From: an uncultured Clostridia bacterium
GTDB taxonomy: Bacteria; Bacillota; Clostridia; Oscillospirales; Ruminococcaceae
Length of the DNA stretch: 64,000 nt
Assembly: GCA_947168885.1 (NCBI GenBank)
Contig: CAMVNQ010000003.1
Coordinates: forward strand, 124,001 to 188,000
Direction of reading: 5' to 3'
The notes beneath the pieces are model-generated. The model was not told the DNA's origin. It worked only from the letters and a program-made list of their open reading frames with translations, and made no database searches. This document shows positions 33,136-42,524 of this stretch, piece by piece. The position numbers and the translations under genes are program-made. How positions within the stretch are numbered: the stretch's first letter is position 1; the number at the start of each line of letters is the position of its first letter.

Positions 33136-35835
33136 ATGAGATTCGGTAAATATCGCAGCGACGAAAAGATACTGCATGACGAATATTTCAGCGATCAGCC
33201 TTCCGCGGCATTTCTGCTGACGGCAAGGCTTGTTTTGCTGTGCCTTATGTCTGCGTCTTTCGTCACGATATTCTGCGATCTTTACGGCTATGAAGGCATG
33301 GGCTATATCCCTGCCGCAGTCGCGGCAGCAGCCTCGGGCGCTCTGTATATCCTCGCATCCGTTTTGCCCGCGCCTATTATCTATGGTGCCGTTGCTGCGG
33401 CGATCGCAGGTATCGGCTGGGTGCTCCGCGAGAAGGTGATACTGCTTTCGACTTACCTGTGGGACTACCTGCTGATGAAGCTCGACAGCAGGCTCCTCCA
33501 CACAACGGAATATCTGATACACTCCCCCGCCCACACGATAAACGCCGGTCCCGCGGATATAAAGATAATGCACACCGCTTTCTTCTGGGCGGCGATACTT
33601 GTCGCAGTGATCTGTGCGCTGTTTTTCGCTGCGGCAGTCCGCACACGCTTCCGCTTCTCTATCCCAGCGCTTGCGGTAACGATCATATCTGTCCCCGCGA
33701 TAGCCGCCGAGACAGCCGCATTCCTTCCGTCTTACATCGCGTTCGTTGTCTGCATTTTCGGCTTTACTGCCATAAGTTCGAGCTATGACCTCGATCTCGG
33801 TTTCATTTACGGAAGCGTTACTGCCGCACGTCTCAACCGTATGCGTGCAGACCGCGAATACCATCACCGGACACGCCTTTTGGTTTTCGGGAAGAAGATC
33901 GTAAGCGACACCGACCGCTATCACCGCTATTCCGGCAATATGATCGCAATGACGATAGTTGCGGCGATCGTGTTCTCCGGCGCGTCGTGGCTAATACCCG
34001 ACGGCAAGGGTCTGGATTACAGGAAGATTCTCGACACGGTAACGACCATGACCAACGAGGCCGCCAACACTATCGGTGACATTTTCGGCATAACATTCGG
34101 AAAAGCGGACGACCGCGGTTATTTCAGCTCCGACAACTACGGCGAGATCTCCGAGAATATCAGTCTCGCTCCGCCGAGCGACAGCGACAGACCCGTGCTT
34201 GAAGTCGCACTGTCCCGCGATGACATTCCCGTGTACCTGCGCGGCGACATTGGCGTTGACTACATCGGCGGCGCCTGGACGAGCGTATCATCCGTAGCGG
34301 ATAAGTACGACAGCGCCGTTGACCCGTACTTCTGCCCGGAAGCAGAATATCAGGTGTTCAGGCGTTACCTCGCATGGAGAAACTTCAGCTTTTCCCCTGA
34401 TGATATACTTCCTCTTCAGATCGTATCTCTCAAATATATGAGAAATACCCGCGTCGTTTTCCAGCCTGTCGCGCCTTATGAGCTGACATATAAGAAAAAC
34501 GACAAGTACGATTATTACGCCGACTTTATTCTCCGCACAAAGAACGGCTTCGTCAAGACCTTCGACAGTCTCGCGCTGACTCCGGATATGGAATATGAGC
34601 TGTTCGGCGACGGTATGCTTGTAGGACTTGTGGGAAATAACGACGTATACAGCTCATTAGCGTCCGGTTATATTTCAGCACCCGATATGTCCACCGAGGA
34701 TTATGTCCGAAATATAAATGCCTACCGCGCATTCATAGACGAAACATACAAGACCGCAAGCGGCCGCCCGGAAATAAAGCCGTTCTGTGATGAAATAGCA
34801 AAGCAGCTCACCCGCAATACATCTCCCGGCGGTTTCAGCGACAACACCGAAAGATACAATACAGCCCGCGCGATCTGCAACTATTTCAAAGACAACTTCA
34901 CATACTCGCTTGAACCGCAGGGCGAAGGGGATATGCTCGACACATTCCTGAATGACACGCACAGGGGACACTGCGCTCTGTTCGCGACGGCAATGACGCT
35001 GACACTGCGCGAATACGGCATTCCCGCGCGCTACGTCACGGGATATGCAGCTTACCCGGGCGGCGAGCAGGACAAGGACGGCAACTTCCGTCAGACCCTT
35101 GCCGAACGCCAGCTCCACGCATGGGTCGAGGTTTATTTCCGCGAGATAGGCTGGCTGCCTTTTGACCCGACGGCGGAAGTCCCCGGCTACGGCGGGAACG
35201 CTCTCATACCCGCTGAGCCGGAAGTGACCGAAAGTACCTCCGGCACCGACACGGAGATCACAGAGCCGGAACCTCCTGAAACATCGGCTTCCGAAGCGGA
35301 AACGACCGTGCCTCCCGACGAACCGCCTGCCGACACATCGGCACCGGCTCCCGCGCGAACAGAACCGGTACACGAAAAGAAAGACCTGTGGGTTCGTCTG
35401 CTTCCGATAATCGTGATAATGGCGGTGATACTCGCTCTCGCGGTAGTCACTGTTCTCTTCTTCCGTAATCTCTCGGCTGCCGAAAAGCGCGCGATAAAGA
35501 GCTTCCGAACCCTTCCGCCGACCGAAGCGACTGTTATAATGTACCGGTTCACATTGGCTCTCCTCGAAAAGAAGGGACTGGTACCCGGAAACGAGCAGTT
35601 CTATGATTTCGCCGAGCGCGTTGACGGAAGCATAGAACTCAAAGGACTGAACTACTTCCTCATGGACGTGATGCCGGTATTCGAGAAGGCTGAATTCGGC
35701 GACCCGAAGACCGCTCCCGTGTCCGAGGATGAGCGTGAGGCTGTTTACCGTTATACCGCGGCAGTTTACGCGAAAGTCATGTCAGACGCTTCGTCAATGA
35801 AAAGATTATCTATGAAAATTTCATTGTTTTTATGA
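33136..35835 (+). CDS. Membrane transglutaminase-like protein, module 1
   Basis: 899 residues. An N-terminal block of six to seven membrane helices (about 25-310) is followed by an extracytoplasmic part with a transglutaminase-like core: C613 in GHCALFATAMTLTLREYG, H661 in LHAWVEVYF and D677 in LPFDPTAEV form the triad. A Thr/Glu/Pro linker leads to a last membrane helix near 755-775 and a cytosolic C-terminal domain. TgpA-like proteins with this layout are envelope proteins. I start at the ATG at 33136 behind AGGAAA; a TTG at 33097 lies inside a hairpin. Third gene of the module. Confidence 0.9.
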   Translation: MRFGKYRSDEKILHDEYFSDQPSAAFLLTARLVLLCLMSASFVTIFCDLYGYEGMGYIPAAVAAAASGALYILASVLPAPIIYGAVAAAIAGIGWVLREKVILLSTYLWDYLLMKLDSRLLHTTEYLIHSPAHTINAGPADIKIMHTAFFWAAILVAVICALFFAAAVRTRFRFSIPALAVTIISVPAIAAETAAFLPSYIAFVVCIFGFTAISSSYDLDLGFIYGSVTAARLNRMRADREYHHRTRLLVFGKKIVSDTDRYHRYSGNMIAMTIVAAIVFSGASWLIPDGKGLDYRKILDTVTTMTNEAANTIGDIFGITFGKADDRGYFSSDNYGEISENISLAPPSDSDRPVLEVALSRDDIPVYLRGDIGVDYIGGAWTSVSSVADKYDSAVDPYFCPEAEYQVFRRYLAWRNFSFSPDDILPLQIVSLKYMRNTRVVFQPVAPYELTYKKNDKYDYYADFILRTKNGFVKTFDSLALTPDMEYELFGDGMLVGLVGNNDVYSSLASGYISAPDMSTEDYVRNINAYRAFIDETYKTASGRPEIKPFCDEIAKQLTRNTSPGGFSDNTERYNTARAICNYFKDNFTYSLEPQGEGDMLDTFLNDTHRGHCALFATAMTLTLREYGIPARYVTGYAAYPGGEQDKDGNFRQTLAERQLHAWVEVYFREIGWLPFDPTAEVPGYGGNALIPAEPEVTESTSGTDTEITEPEPPETSASEAETTVPPDEPPADTSAPAPARTEPVHEKKDLWVRLLPIIVIMAVILALAVVTVLFFRNLSAAEKRAIKSFRTLPPTEATVIMYRFTLALLEKKGLVPGNEQFYDFAERVDGSIELKGLNYFLMDVMPVFEKAEFGDPKTAPVSEDEREAVYRYTAAVYAKVMSDASSMKRLSMKISLFL

Positions 35836-35854
35836 AAAATTTTATAAAAAAGTG

Positions 35855-35883
35855 TTGCAAATAACAATAAAATTTGTTATAAT
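35855..35883 (+). promoter_or_regulatory. Sigma-A promoter of the DHH phosphoesterase gene
   Basis: TTGCAA (35855-35860), a 17-bp spacer and TATAAT (35878-35883), in an AT-rich gap. Confidence 0.85.
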
Positions 35884-35950
35884 GTTAGCATAGGTTTTTA
35901 TGACAGCCCGAAAAACTGTCTTACAATATCTCACACAGGGGGAATTTATT

Positions 35951-36880
35951 ATGAATCTCATTACCCGCTCAGACTTCGACGGACTTGCCTGCGGCGCTCT
36001 GCTCTATGAGGCAGGCATAATCGATACCTTCACCTTCAAACATCCCAAGGATATACAGGACGGTCTTGTTCCCGTAACGGAAAACGATGTTCTCGCAAAT
36101 GTTCCTTTCGTAGAAGGCTGCGGCCTTTGGTTCGACCACCACTCAAGTGAGTTCGAGCGTCAGGAGCTTGAGGGAAAGTATAAGGGCGAAAGCCGTATCA
36201 CGCCGAGCTGCGCGAGAATAATATATGAATACTACGGCGGAAAAGAGCGTTTCCCTCAGTTCGACGACCTCATGGAAGCCGTTGACAAGGTGGACAGCGG
36301 AAACCTCACCGTTGATGAGGTTCTGAACCCCAAGGGCTGGATACTCGTCGGCTTCCTCATGGACCCCAGAACCGGTCTCGGACGCTTCCGCAACTTCACT
36401 ATAAGCAACTATCAGCTCATGGAAAAGCTCCTTGTAAGCTGCCGGAGCATGACAACCCAGGAAATACTTGAAATGCCCGACATAAAGGAGCGTATCGCTG
36501 TTTATAACGAACAGAGCGAGCTCTTCAAGAAAATGGTACATGAGCACACAGTCATAAAGCGCGACGTAATCATCACCGATCTGCGCGGCGTTGACCCGAT
36601 CTACACGGGCAACCGCTTCATGATCTACAGCCTTTATCCCGAGCAGAATATTTCCGCGTGGATAGTTGCCGGCAAGGGCGGTATCGGCTGCTCCGCAGCG
36701 GTAGGCTATTCGATCATCAACAAGACCAGCAAGGTCGATGTCGGCAAGCTCATGCTGAAGTACGGCGGCGGCGGTCATAAGAAAGTCGGCACCTGTCAGT
36801 TCAAGGACGACGAAATACCCGAAAAGCTTGATAAGATGCTCGACGAGCTCGTGAACTACGACAAGTATTACAATGTATAA
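35951..36880 (+). CDS. DHH-family phosphoesterase
   Basis: 309 residues. RSDFDGLACG gives the first metal-binding Asp pair and WFDHHSSE the DHH motif; the C-terminal GGIGCSAAVGYS and YGGGGHKKVGT form the DHHA1 domain. Members cleave nanoRNA, cyclic dinucleotides or polyphosphate-like substrates; this one resembles stand-alone exopolyphosphatase-like proteins of Firmicutes and lacks the GdpP membrane and PAS parts. GGGGGA precedes the ATG at 35951. Confidence 0.88.
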   Translation: MNLITRSDFDGLACGALLYEAGIIDTFTFKHPKDIQDGLVPVTENDVLANVPFVEGCGLWFDHHSSEFERQELEGKYKGESRITPSCARIIYEYYGGKERFPQFDDLMEAVDKVDSGNLTVDEVLNPKGWILVGFLMDPRTGLGRFRNFTISNYQLMEKLLVSCRSMTTQEILEMPDIKERIAVYNEQSELFKKMVHEHTVIKRDVIITDLRGVDPIYTGNRFMIYSLYPEQNISAWIVAGKGGIGCSAAVGYSIINKTSKVDVGKLMLKYGGGGHKKVGTCQFKDDEIPEKLDKMLDELVNYDKYYNV

Positions 36881-36883
36881 GCA

Positions 36884-36912
36884 TATTCCCCCGCCGGAAA
36901 GACGGGGGAATA
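36884..36912. repeat. Pyrimidine/purine hairpin, third of four
   Basis: TATTCCCCCG (36884-36893) pairs with CGGGGGAATA (36903-36912) across 9 nt. It ends the DHH gene but lacks a T-tract. Confidence 0.6.
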
Positions 36913-36946
36913 ACCATATCTTAATGAACCGAAAGAAGGCATTCAG

Positions 36947-37363
36947 ATGAAAAAGAATATTCCGATCATATCCGCCGCGGTTCTGCTAATATGTTGCTTA
37001 TTCCTCTCAGGCTGCAGCAGCGAACCGTACACATCTTCGTACAATGCCAAAGGATTGACTCAGTCCCATGACGACCATTCCGCGACAATGTCATTCTCGG
37101 AATTTCAGGGCATAAAGGTATTCAAACTGAAATTCGAGGACAGTTTCAGTAAGTCACTGTTATATAAGCTAAAGCTTGAGACAGGAAGCGCAACGATATA
37201 CTATGACACTGACGGAACAAAAAAGGAACTCGTTTCTTTGAAAGCGGGCAGCGTATTTGATGAAAAACTGAGTGATCTTACCTGCAGCTCTATGTATATA
37301 ATCGTTGAAGCAAACGAAAGATGCATGAACGGCAAATTCTCGTTCGAGACAAAAGTACTATGA
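36947..37363 (+). CDS. Small lipoprotein of unknown function
   Basis: 138 residues. The signal peptide ends in the lipobox LSGC (C23), so the mature protein should be lipid-anchored outside. The rest is short beta-strand-like sequence (FQGIKVFKLKFED, SATIYYDTDGTKKELVSL) with no motif I know. GAAAGAAGG lies before the ATG. It stands between the DHH gene and the second MoxR module and may belong with the latter. Confidence 0.85.
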   Translation: MKKNIPIISAAVLLICCLFLSGCSSEPYTSSYNAKGLTQSHDDHSATMSFSEFQGIKVFKLKFEDSFSKSLLYKLKLETGSATIYYDTDGTKKELVSLKAGSVFDEKLSDLTCSSMYIIVEANERCMNGKFSFETKVL

Positions 37364-37447
37364 CCATTCACGGCTTTACCGCGCAGGAGGCGTGACGTTT
37401 GACGCGCCGCGCTCTGCGAGGTATTGTCTTGTTATACGGAGGAATCT

Positions 37448-38395
37448 ATGACCGCACAAGAATTCTGCAGCAAGCTCACGGAAAACATCGGAAAAGTCAT
37501 AAAGGGCAAGGAAACGGAAATACGCATTATCTGCGCCGCAATGCTTGCAGGAGGGCACGTTCTTCTTGAAGATGTCCCCGGCACGGGAAAAACTATGCTC
37601 GCCCGTTCGGCGGCAAAGTCCATAGGCTGCGATTTCCGGCGCATACAGTTCACGCCCGACCTGCTTCCGTCCGACATAACCGGCATCAACTACTTCAATA
37701 TGAAAACGCAGGAATTTGTTTTCCGCAAGGGCGCGGTATTCACAAACATACTGCTTGCGGACGAGATAAACCGCGCGACCCCGCGCACCCAGTCGGCTCT
37801 GCTCGAATGTATGGAGGAAAAGCAGACCACTGTTGACGGCGAGACCTATAAGCTCGACGCACCGTTCTTCGTTATAGCAACGCAGAACCCCGTTGAGACG
37901 GCAGGTACTTATCCGCTCCCGGAAGCCCAGCTCGACCGCTTCATCGTGCGGCTCCACCTCGGATACAGTCAGAGAAGCAGCGAGCTTGAGATGCTCGCCG
38001 CGATAGGTGAAAAGCACCCGATAGACGATCTCGGCGCTGTGCTCACAACGAACGACCTCGCGGCGGCATCATCGGAAGCTCTCAACGTGAAACTCGGTGA
38101 CGCGTCCGCGGAATATATCTGCAACTTAGGCGATGCTACACGGCATAACGAAAAGATAAAGCTCGGATTAAGCCCGCGCGGGCTGCTTGCGCTGAAGAAG
38201 ATGTCTCAGGCTTACGCAGCGGTCAGCGGCAGCTCGTTCGTAACACCAGAGCACATAAAAGCAGTCGCGCCTTATGTCATACCTCACAGGCTGATATGCC
38301 GCGAGTTCGCGCTGAACCGCACGGGCAGCACGGCTGAGGAAACCGTAAAACAAATACTTGACGACACGACCGTACCTACGGAACAGTTTGAATAA
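37448..38395 (+). CDS. MoxR-family AAA+ ATPase, module 2
   Basis: 315 residues with Walker A GTGKTML, Walker B NILLADEINRATPRTQSALLECMEE and sensor ATQNPVETAGTYPLPEAQLDRF. It is clearly homologous to the ATPase at 30910 but closer to the canonical NPVE form. CGGAGGA precedes the ATG at 37448. The gene touches the following DUF58 gene (stop codon then ATG directly). Confidence 0.93.
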   Translation: MTAQEFCSKLTENIGKVIKGKETEIRIICAAMLAGGHVLLEDVPGTGKTMLARSAAKSIGCDFRRIQFTPDLLPSDITGINYFNMKTQEFVFRKGAVFTNILLADEINRATPRTQSALLECMEEKQTTVDGETYKLDAPFFVIATQNPVETAGTYPLPEAQLDRFIVRLHLGYSQRSSELEMLAAIGEKHPIDDLGAVLTTNDLAAASSEALNVKLGDASAEYICNLGDATRHNEKIKLGLSPRGLLALKKMSQAYAAVSGSSFVTPEHIKAVAPYVIPHRLICREFALNRTGSTAEETVKQILDDTTVPTEQFE

Positions 38396-39508
38396 ATGGA
38401 AATTTTAGCGATCCTCATCATAGTCGGAGTAGTCATAGTCGTCGAGCGCCATATCTTCATGAAGCTCGTGCTCCGCAACCTCACATACACCGTGCGTTTC
38501 AGCACATCCGAGGCTATGGAAGGCGACACATTCGAGATAATAGAAGAGATAGTCAACGACAAGCGCCTTCCCGTACCGTGGGTCAAGACCGAGCTCTGCA
38601 CGAGCCGGTGGCTCGAATTCGCGGGAACACAGGCTTCACGCGCTTCTGACACCCGTTTTGTGCCGAGCGTTTTTTCGCTGCGTCCGAGACAGAAATGCAC
38701 GCGCACACGTCAGGTAGTCGCTATGAAGCGCGGGAACTTCCGGCTTGAAAGCGTATCTCTCGTCGGAAGCGACCTTCTCGGGCTCGTATCGGTCTCACGC
38801 GCTCTTGAGATAAACGAGAGCATCCGTATTCTTCCCGCGCCGTATGAGCTGAACGAGAACGAGCTCTCGCAGCATGAGCTCTACGGCGAGACCACCGCAC
38901 GCCGTTTTATCTGCGACGACCCGTTTCTCATCTCCGGCTCACGCGAGTACACCGGCAGAGAACCTATGAACCGCATACACTGGAACAGCACCGCCCGCAC
39001 CTCTCAGCTCATGGTGTTCAACAACGACTACACCACCCGCAACCGTGCCGCAGTCCTGCTGAATATGCAGAAAAGTCCTGTCGGCGAACCGCATCCGCTT
39101 ATCGTCGGAGACACCGAAACTTACATCAAAGCCTGCGCGTTCATATTTGACCGGCTTGCCGACATGGGCGCGGAATGCGACTTCTACACCAACGGCTCGG
39201 GCTGTATCTACGAAAAAGGCGGTTCGGACAAAGAGGATTATATGCGGCTGCTCCGCGTGCTCTCCGACATCGAAAACGAATGCAGCTTCGATTTCCGCAA
39301 TATGATAGAACAGATGGAACTCTCGGGGCTGTACTTCAACGACCGCACCGACATCTTCATCATCACATCTTATATTGACGACACTATGGCGGATTTTGCG
39401 GCGACCATGCGCCGTCGCGGGAAGAACGTGGTATTCCGCTGCAATGACGACAGCGCGTCCGACCCGCATATCCACCGCATCGGACGCGTCAACAGATACT
39501 ATAACTAA
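38396..39508 (+). CDS. DUF58 protein, module 2
   Basis: 370 residues. A short N-terminal hydrophobic segment (AILIIVGVVIVVERHIF) is followed by a beta domain and the DUF58 core SREYTGREPMNRIHWNSTARTSQLM, then a VWA-like tail. It begins immediately after the MoxR stop codon. It differs from the module-1 protein by having only one short membrane segment. Confidence 0.88.
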   Translation: MEILAILIIVGVVIVVERHIFMKLVLRNLTYTVRFSTSEAMEGDTFEIIEEIVNDKRLPVPWVKTELCTSRWLEFAGTQASRASDTRFVPSVFSLRPRQKCTRTRQVVAMKRGNFRLESVSLVGSDLLGLVSVSRALEINESIRILPAPYELNENELSQHELYGETTARRFICDDPFLISGSREYTGREPMNRIHWNSTARTSQLMVFNNDYTTRNRAAVLLNMQKSPVGEPHPLIVGDTETYIKACAFIFDRLADMGAECDFYTNGSGCIYEKGGSDKEDYMRLLRVLSDIENECSFDFRNMIEQMELSGLYFNDRTDIFIITSYIDDTMADFAATMRRRGKNVVFRCNDDSASDPHIHRIGRVNRYYN

Positions 39509-39595
39509 TGCATAATTACGGAGTCCGTCTCCGGCGAACGAATCAAATCGTGACGACACGAACACATTCATTATGAATCGAAAAGGGGGATAGCC

Positions 39596-40867
39596 ATGAG
39601 AAGCATGATACTGAAAACTTTCTCGGTGCTCGCGTTCGCGGCAGTGGTGTTCCCTGTCCTTTTCAGCTTCGACATAAATACTTTCGGCAATATAAGCGCC
39701 CTTCGCATACTGTACTACTACGGTATCGGCGCGGCAGTATTCGCGTTCGGCTATGTCGAGGAGCAGATTTCAAAGGCGCACAAAAAGCTTAGGATACCGC
39801 TGCGCATACTCGGATGTCTGTCGTTCGGCGCGGGCTTTCTCGCACTTCTTATCGGCGGCGACGGACCTATGGTGTTTGCGCTCGGTGCCTGCTGTGTGTT
39901 CGCTTTCTTTCTCGGTGAACGCGCCGGTGCGAAAAACTTCGCGGATATGTACCCGCTTACAGCACTCGCCGTTTATATCGTGCTGACTATCGCCTGCTTC
40001 ATTTTCGTAAAAGTTGCAGCGAACGAAGAGATAAACGAAACTGCTGCCGAGACTGTGGTTGCGGCATTCGCGATAGAGTTCACCGCGGCGGCACTGCTCC
40101 TGAATCAGAGCGGTATCTTCGAGCGCGCGAATATGCGCAGAGAGACACGCGCATCGCTTCCGAAAGGGTTAACGGCTTACAACGCGGCTCTCGTGCTCGG
40201 ATTTACGGTTACAGGGCTGCTGCTCTGCATATTCCGGAAGCAGATAGCGTGGCTTCTCGAGCAGGCGGCTATCATCATCGGAAAAGCGATACTCGCATTA
40301 ATGTCGCTGTTCAACGCGGAACCTATGGAGATAGAAACTCCCGGAGAGGCGGAGATAGGAGCGGGGCTTCAATTCTACGAATACACATGGTATTTTGCCG
40401 AAGCTTTTGCCATAATCTCACTTATCGTTATAATAATAATCTTCCGGCATAAGATAATCGGCGCGATAAAAGCGTTTTTCATAAGACTCGGCGCATTTTT
40501 CAGCGGCAGACCGGAAGAATCCTCCGTCCGTCCCGAATTCATAGATGTTTTCGAGAATTACTCATCCGGCAGGAGCCGCCGCGGTGAGAACGACAACATC
40601 TACGCAGTCCGCCGGAAGTACAGGTCAGAGCGTGACCCCGCGAAGAAATACCGCCACGGCTACCGTGTACTGCTTTTCAGGATAAAGTCGGTGAACCACC
40701 GGCTCTCACACGCCGACACCGTCCCCGTACAAGCACAGCGAGGCTCTGATTTCTTCGGCGAGGAGCTCGGTTCTGTCGCTAAGGTATATGACGAAGTACG
40801 GTATAATGGCGCAGTTCCGAGCGAAGCGCAGCTTGCCGCACTTGATACACTCGTTGATACGAAATAA
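39596..40867 (+). CDS. Polytopic membrane protein with DUF4129-like tail, module 2
   Basis: 423 residues. About seven membrane helices run to roughly 300 (for example LLIGGDGPMVFALGACCVFAF, FAIISLIVIIIIF), then a basic cytosolic tail contains YRHGYRVLLFRIKSVNHRLSHADTV and VAKVYDEVRYNG, which resemble DUF4129, a domain found with transglutaminase-like proteins. The module therefore keeps the usual partner but has no transglutaminase core of its own. GGGGGA lies before the ATG. The hairpin at 40868-40898 ends the operon. Confidence 0.78.
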   Translation: MRSMILKTFSVLAFAAVVFPVLFSFDINTFGNISALRILYYYGIGAAVFAFGYVEEQISKAHKKLRIPLRILGCLSFGAGFLALLIGGDGPMVFALGACCVFAFFLGERAGAKNFADMYPLTALAVYIVLTIACFIFVKVAANEEINETAAETVVAAFAIEFTAAALLLNQSGIFERANMRRETRASLPKGLTAYNAALVLGFTVTGLLLCIFRKQIAWLLEQAAIIIGKAILALMSLFNAEPMEIETPGEAEIGAGLQFYEYTWYFAEAFAIISLIVIIIIFRHKIIGAIKAFFIRLGAFFSGRPEESSVRPEFIDVFENYSSGRSRRGENDNIYAVRRKYRSERDPAKKYRHGYRVLLFRIKSVNHRLSHADTVPVQAQRGSDFFGEELGSVAKVYDEVRYNGAVPSEAQLAALDTLVDTK

Positions 40868-40898
40868 AAAATCCCTCATGCAATGCATGGGGGATTTT
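40868..40898. terminator. Bidirectional terminator
   Basis: AAAATCCC with an inner CATGC pairs with GCATG and GGGATTTT; the stem runs unbroken with one G-U pair. It lies between the convergent DUF4129-like and BMP-type genes and serves both directions. Confidence 0.85.
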
Positions 40899-40903
40899 CG
40901 CAT

Positions 40904-42325
40904 TCATTCAACTATCTGCGCTTCCGGTTCCGCTGCCGAAACGGTAACTGTCGTTTCCGCAGGCTTTGCGGTATTGGTCAGCGATTCCTTCTTGAAATCA
41001 TAGTGTATTATCATATCAGAACCTATCGGATTGTCATTGACCTCGGTGAACGCGCCTATCTTGCGTATGCCCTGGACAAGCCAGTTTATCTTCAGAATAT
41101 TATCGAAGCTCATGGTCTGACCCTTCTCGACCATTATCTTGCCGTCAACATTCTTTATCTCGCCCATGAACGTCTCTGCCTTGCCCTCTTTGATGTAGTC
41201 ATAAAGGGTCTTGCAGATATCCTCTGTACCGTTTTCGAGATTGCTGCCGAATGTTACGAGTCTTGCCATACCTGACGCGACATCGCCCTCGTACATCTTC
41301 GGGGAGAAGCTGTCGTTCACGATAGAACGTATCTCATCAACGAGGAAGGTGCTGAAATTGAAGAAATAGCCTGTGATATAGCTGTCCGGAGCTATTTCGG
41401 GTATCTCATAGCTGTTGCCTATGACCCTTACGCCCTTGCTTGCGGCGTAGCGCACAGGGTAATCACTCTCCATATAGGACATTATTATGTCGCAGTTCTG
41501 CGAAACGAGATCATCGACCGCAGCTTCTATTTCCGACTTGCTGTTTGACCATGCCCAGTTGAGACGCACATCGGTGTGAGCCGACCATATCTCCGATGCA
41601 CCGAGCACGAACGCGTTCACAACGCCGTAAACGTTGTATTCACCCGGATCTGCGACTACACCGATAACGTTTGTCTTTGTGTTGTGAGCCGCAGCGAGTC
41701 CGCAAACTGATGCTGTCTGATAGAGCTCACCGCCGAAGCTTGAGATCGTACCCGCCTGTGAATCACCGCCGAACGCGATGTAATAGGTATCTGCTGACGA
41801 TCTTGCTTCCTTTGCGGCGGAGTTGCCGAACTTGGGACTGCACGCGACGATGATGTTGCAGCCCTCATCGTGGAGCGTGTTCACGGCATTCGGGAAATCT
41901 GCGACGAGGCAGTTTTCGATGTAGCATGTCTCAAGACCGAGCGAACGTTCTATCTGGGCACGCGCGACCTCGAACGAACCGTTTGTTGCGCCGTCATCAA
42001 CGAATCCGCTATAAATAAAGCCAACTTTCCAGACTGTCTCCGGCTCTGCGGGAAGCGTTTCGTATTCAAAAAGCTGGTTTCCGCTTTCATCGGTAAGGGG
42101 GTTTCCCTCCTCATCGGTCATAGCGATAGTTTCGAGCGGCACCTCGGTCATAACGGGCTCGCCCTTATCGTCGGTGACCACTTCACCGTCGAGGTTGGTG
42201 ACCTCGACCATTTTTGTCGGAACGGGCTCTTCCTCTTCGTTGTTACAGCCCGAGAAAGCAAGCATACAAGCCGCGGCGAGAAGCACGGCGGCGGTATTTC
42301 TGATTTTACTGAAATATCCGGACAT
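40904..42325 (-). CDS. BMP-family substrate-binding lipoprotein
   Basis: 473 residues. The lipobox is AFSGC (C27). A long acidic linker follows (GEVVTDDKGEPVMTEVPL), then the periplasmic-binding fold of the BMP/Med family: VGFIYSGFVDDGATNGSFEVAR, ACSPKFGNSAAKEAR, VADPGEYNVYGVVNAFVLG. Relatives bind nucleosides. No ABC permease or ATPase gene stands beside it, so it is an orphan here. AAAGGAG before the ATG at 42325 fixes the start. Its promoter is at 42422-42450. Confidence 0.9.
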   Translation of the reverse strand: MSGYFSKIRNTAAVLLAAACMLAFSGCNNEEEEPVPTKMVEVTNLDGEVVTDDKGEPVMTEVPLETIAMTDEEGNPLTDESGNQLFEYETLPAEPETVWKVGFIYSGFVDDGATNGSFEVARAQIERSLGLETCYIENCLVADFPNAVNTLHDEGCNIIVACSPKFGNSAAKEARSSADTYYIAFGGDSQAGTISSFGGELYQTASVCGLAAAHNTKTNVIGVVADPGEYNVYGVVNAFVLGASEIWSAHTDVRLNWAWSNSKSEIEAAVDDLVSQNCDIIMSYMESDYPVRYAASKGVRVIGNSYEIPEIAPDSYITGYFFNFSTFLVDEIRSIVNDSFSPKMYEGDVASGMARLVTFGSNLENGTEDICKTLYDYIKEGKAETFMGEIKNVDGKIMVEKGQTMSFDNILKINWLVQGIRKIGAFTEVNDNPIGSDMIIHYDFKKESLTNTAKPAETTVTVSAAEPEAQIVE

Positions 42326-42421
42326 TTTAAACTCCTTTTCCTGCATTTCCGACATTCCGCGAATATCCCTTTCACGGATCTTTGAGTTGCCGGAACGCAT
42401 AGTATTTCATAGTATCAATTC

Positions 42422-42450
42422 ATTATAGCACATTTCTCCGAAAAAATCAT
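42422..42450 (-). promoter_or_regulatory. Extended -10 promoter of the BMP-type gene
   Basis: On the minus strand, TGCTATAAT (TATAAT at 42422-42427) with a weak -35 (ATGATT, 42445-42450) at 17 bp. Divergent from the promoter at 42490-42518. Confidence 0.7.
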
Positions 42451-42489
42451 CACTTTTTTAAAAAATTTTTGAAAATTTCAAAAAATATT

Positions 42490-42518
42490 TTGATTTTTGT
42501 GCAAATCTATGATATACT
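42490..42518 (+). promoter_or_regulatory. Promoter of the long leader / foldase gene
   Basis: TTGATT (42490-42495), a 17-bp spacer and TATACT (42513-42518). If used, the leader to the foldase gene is about 630 nt. Confidence 0.7.
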
Positions 42519-42524
42519 TATTGT

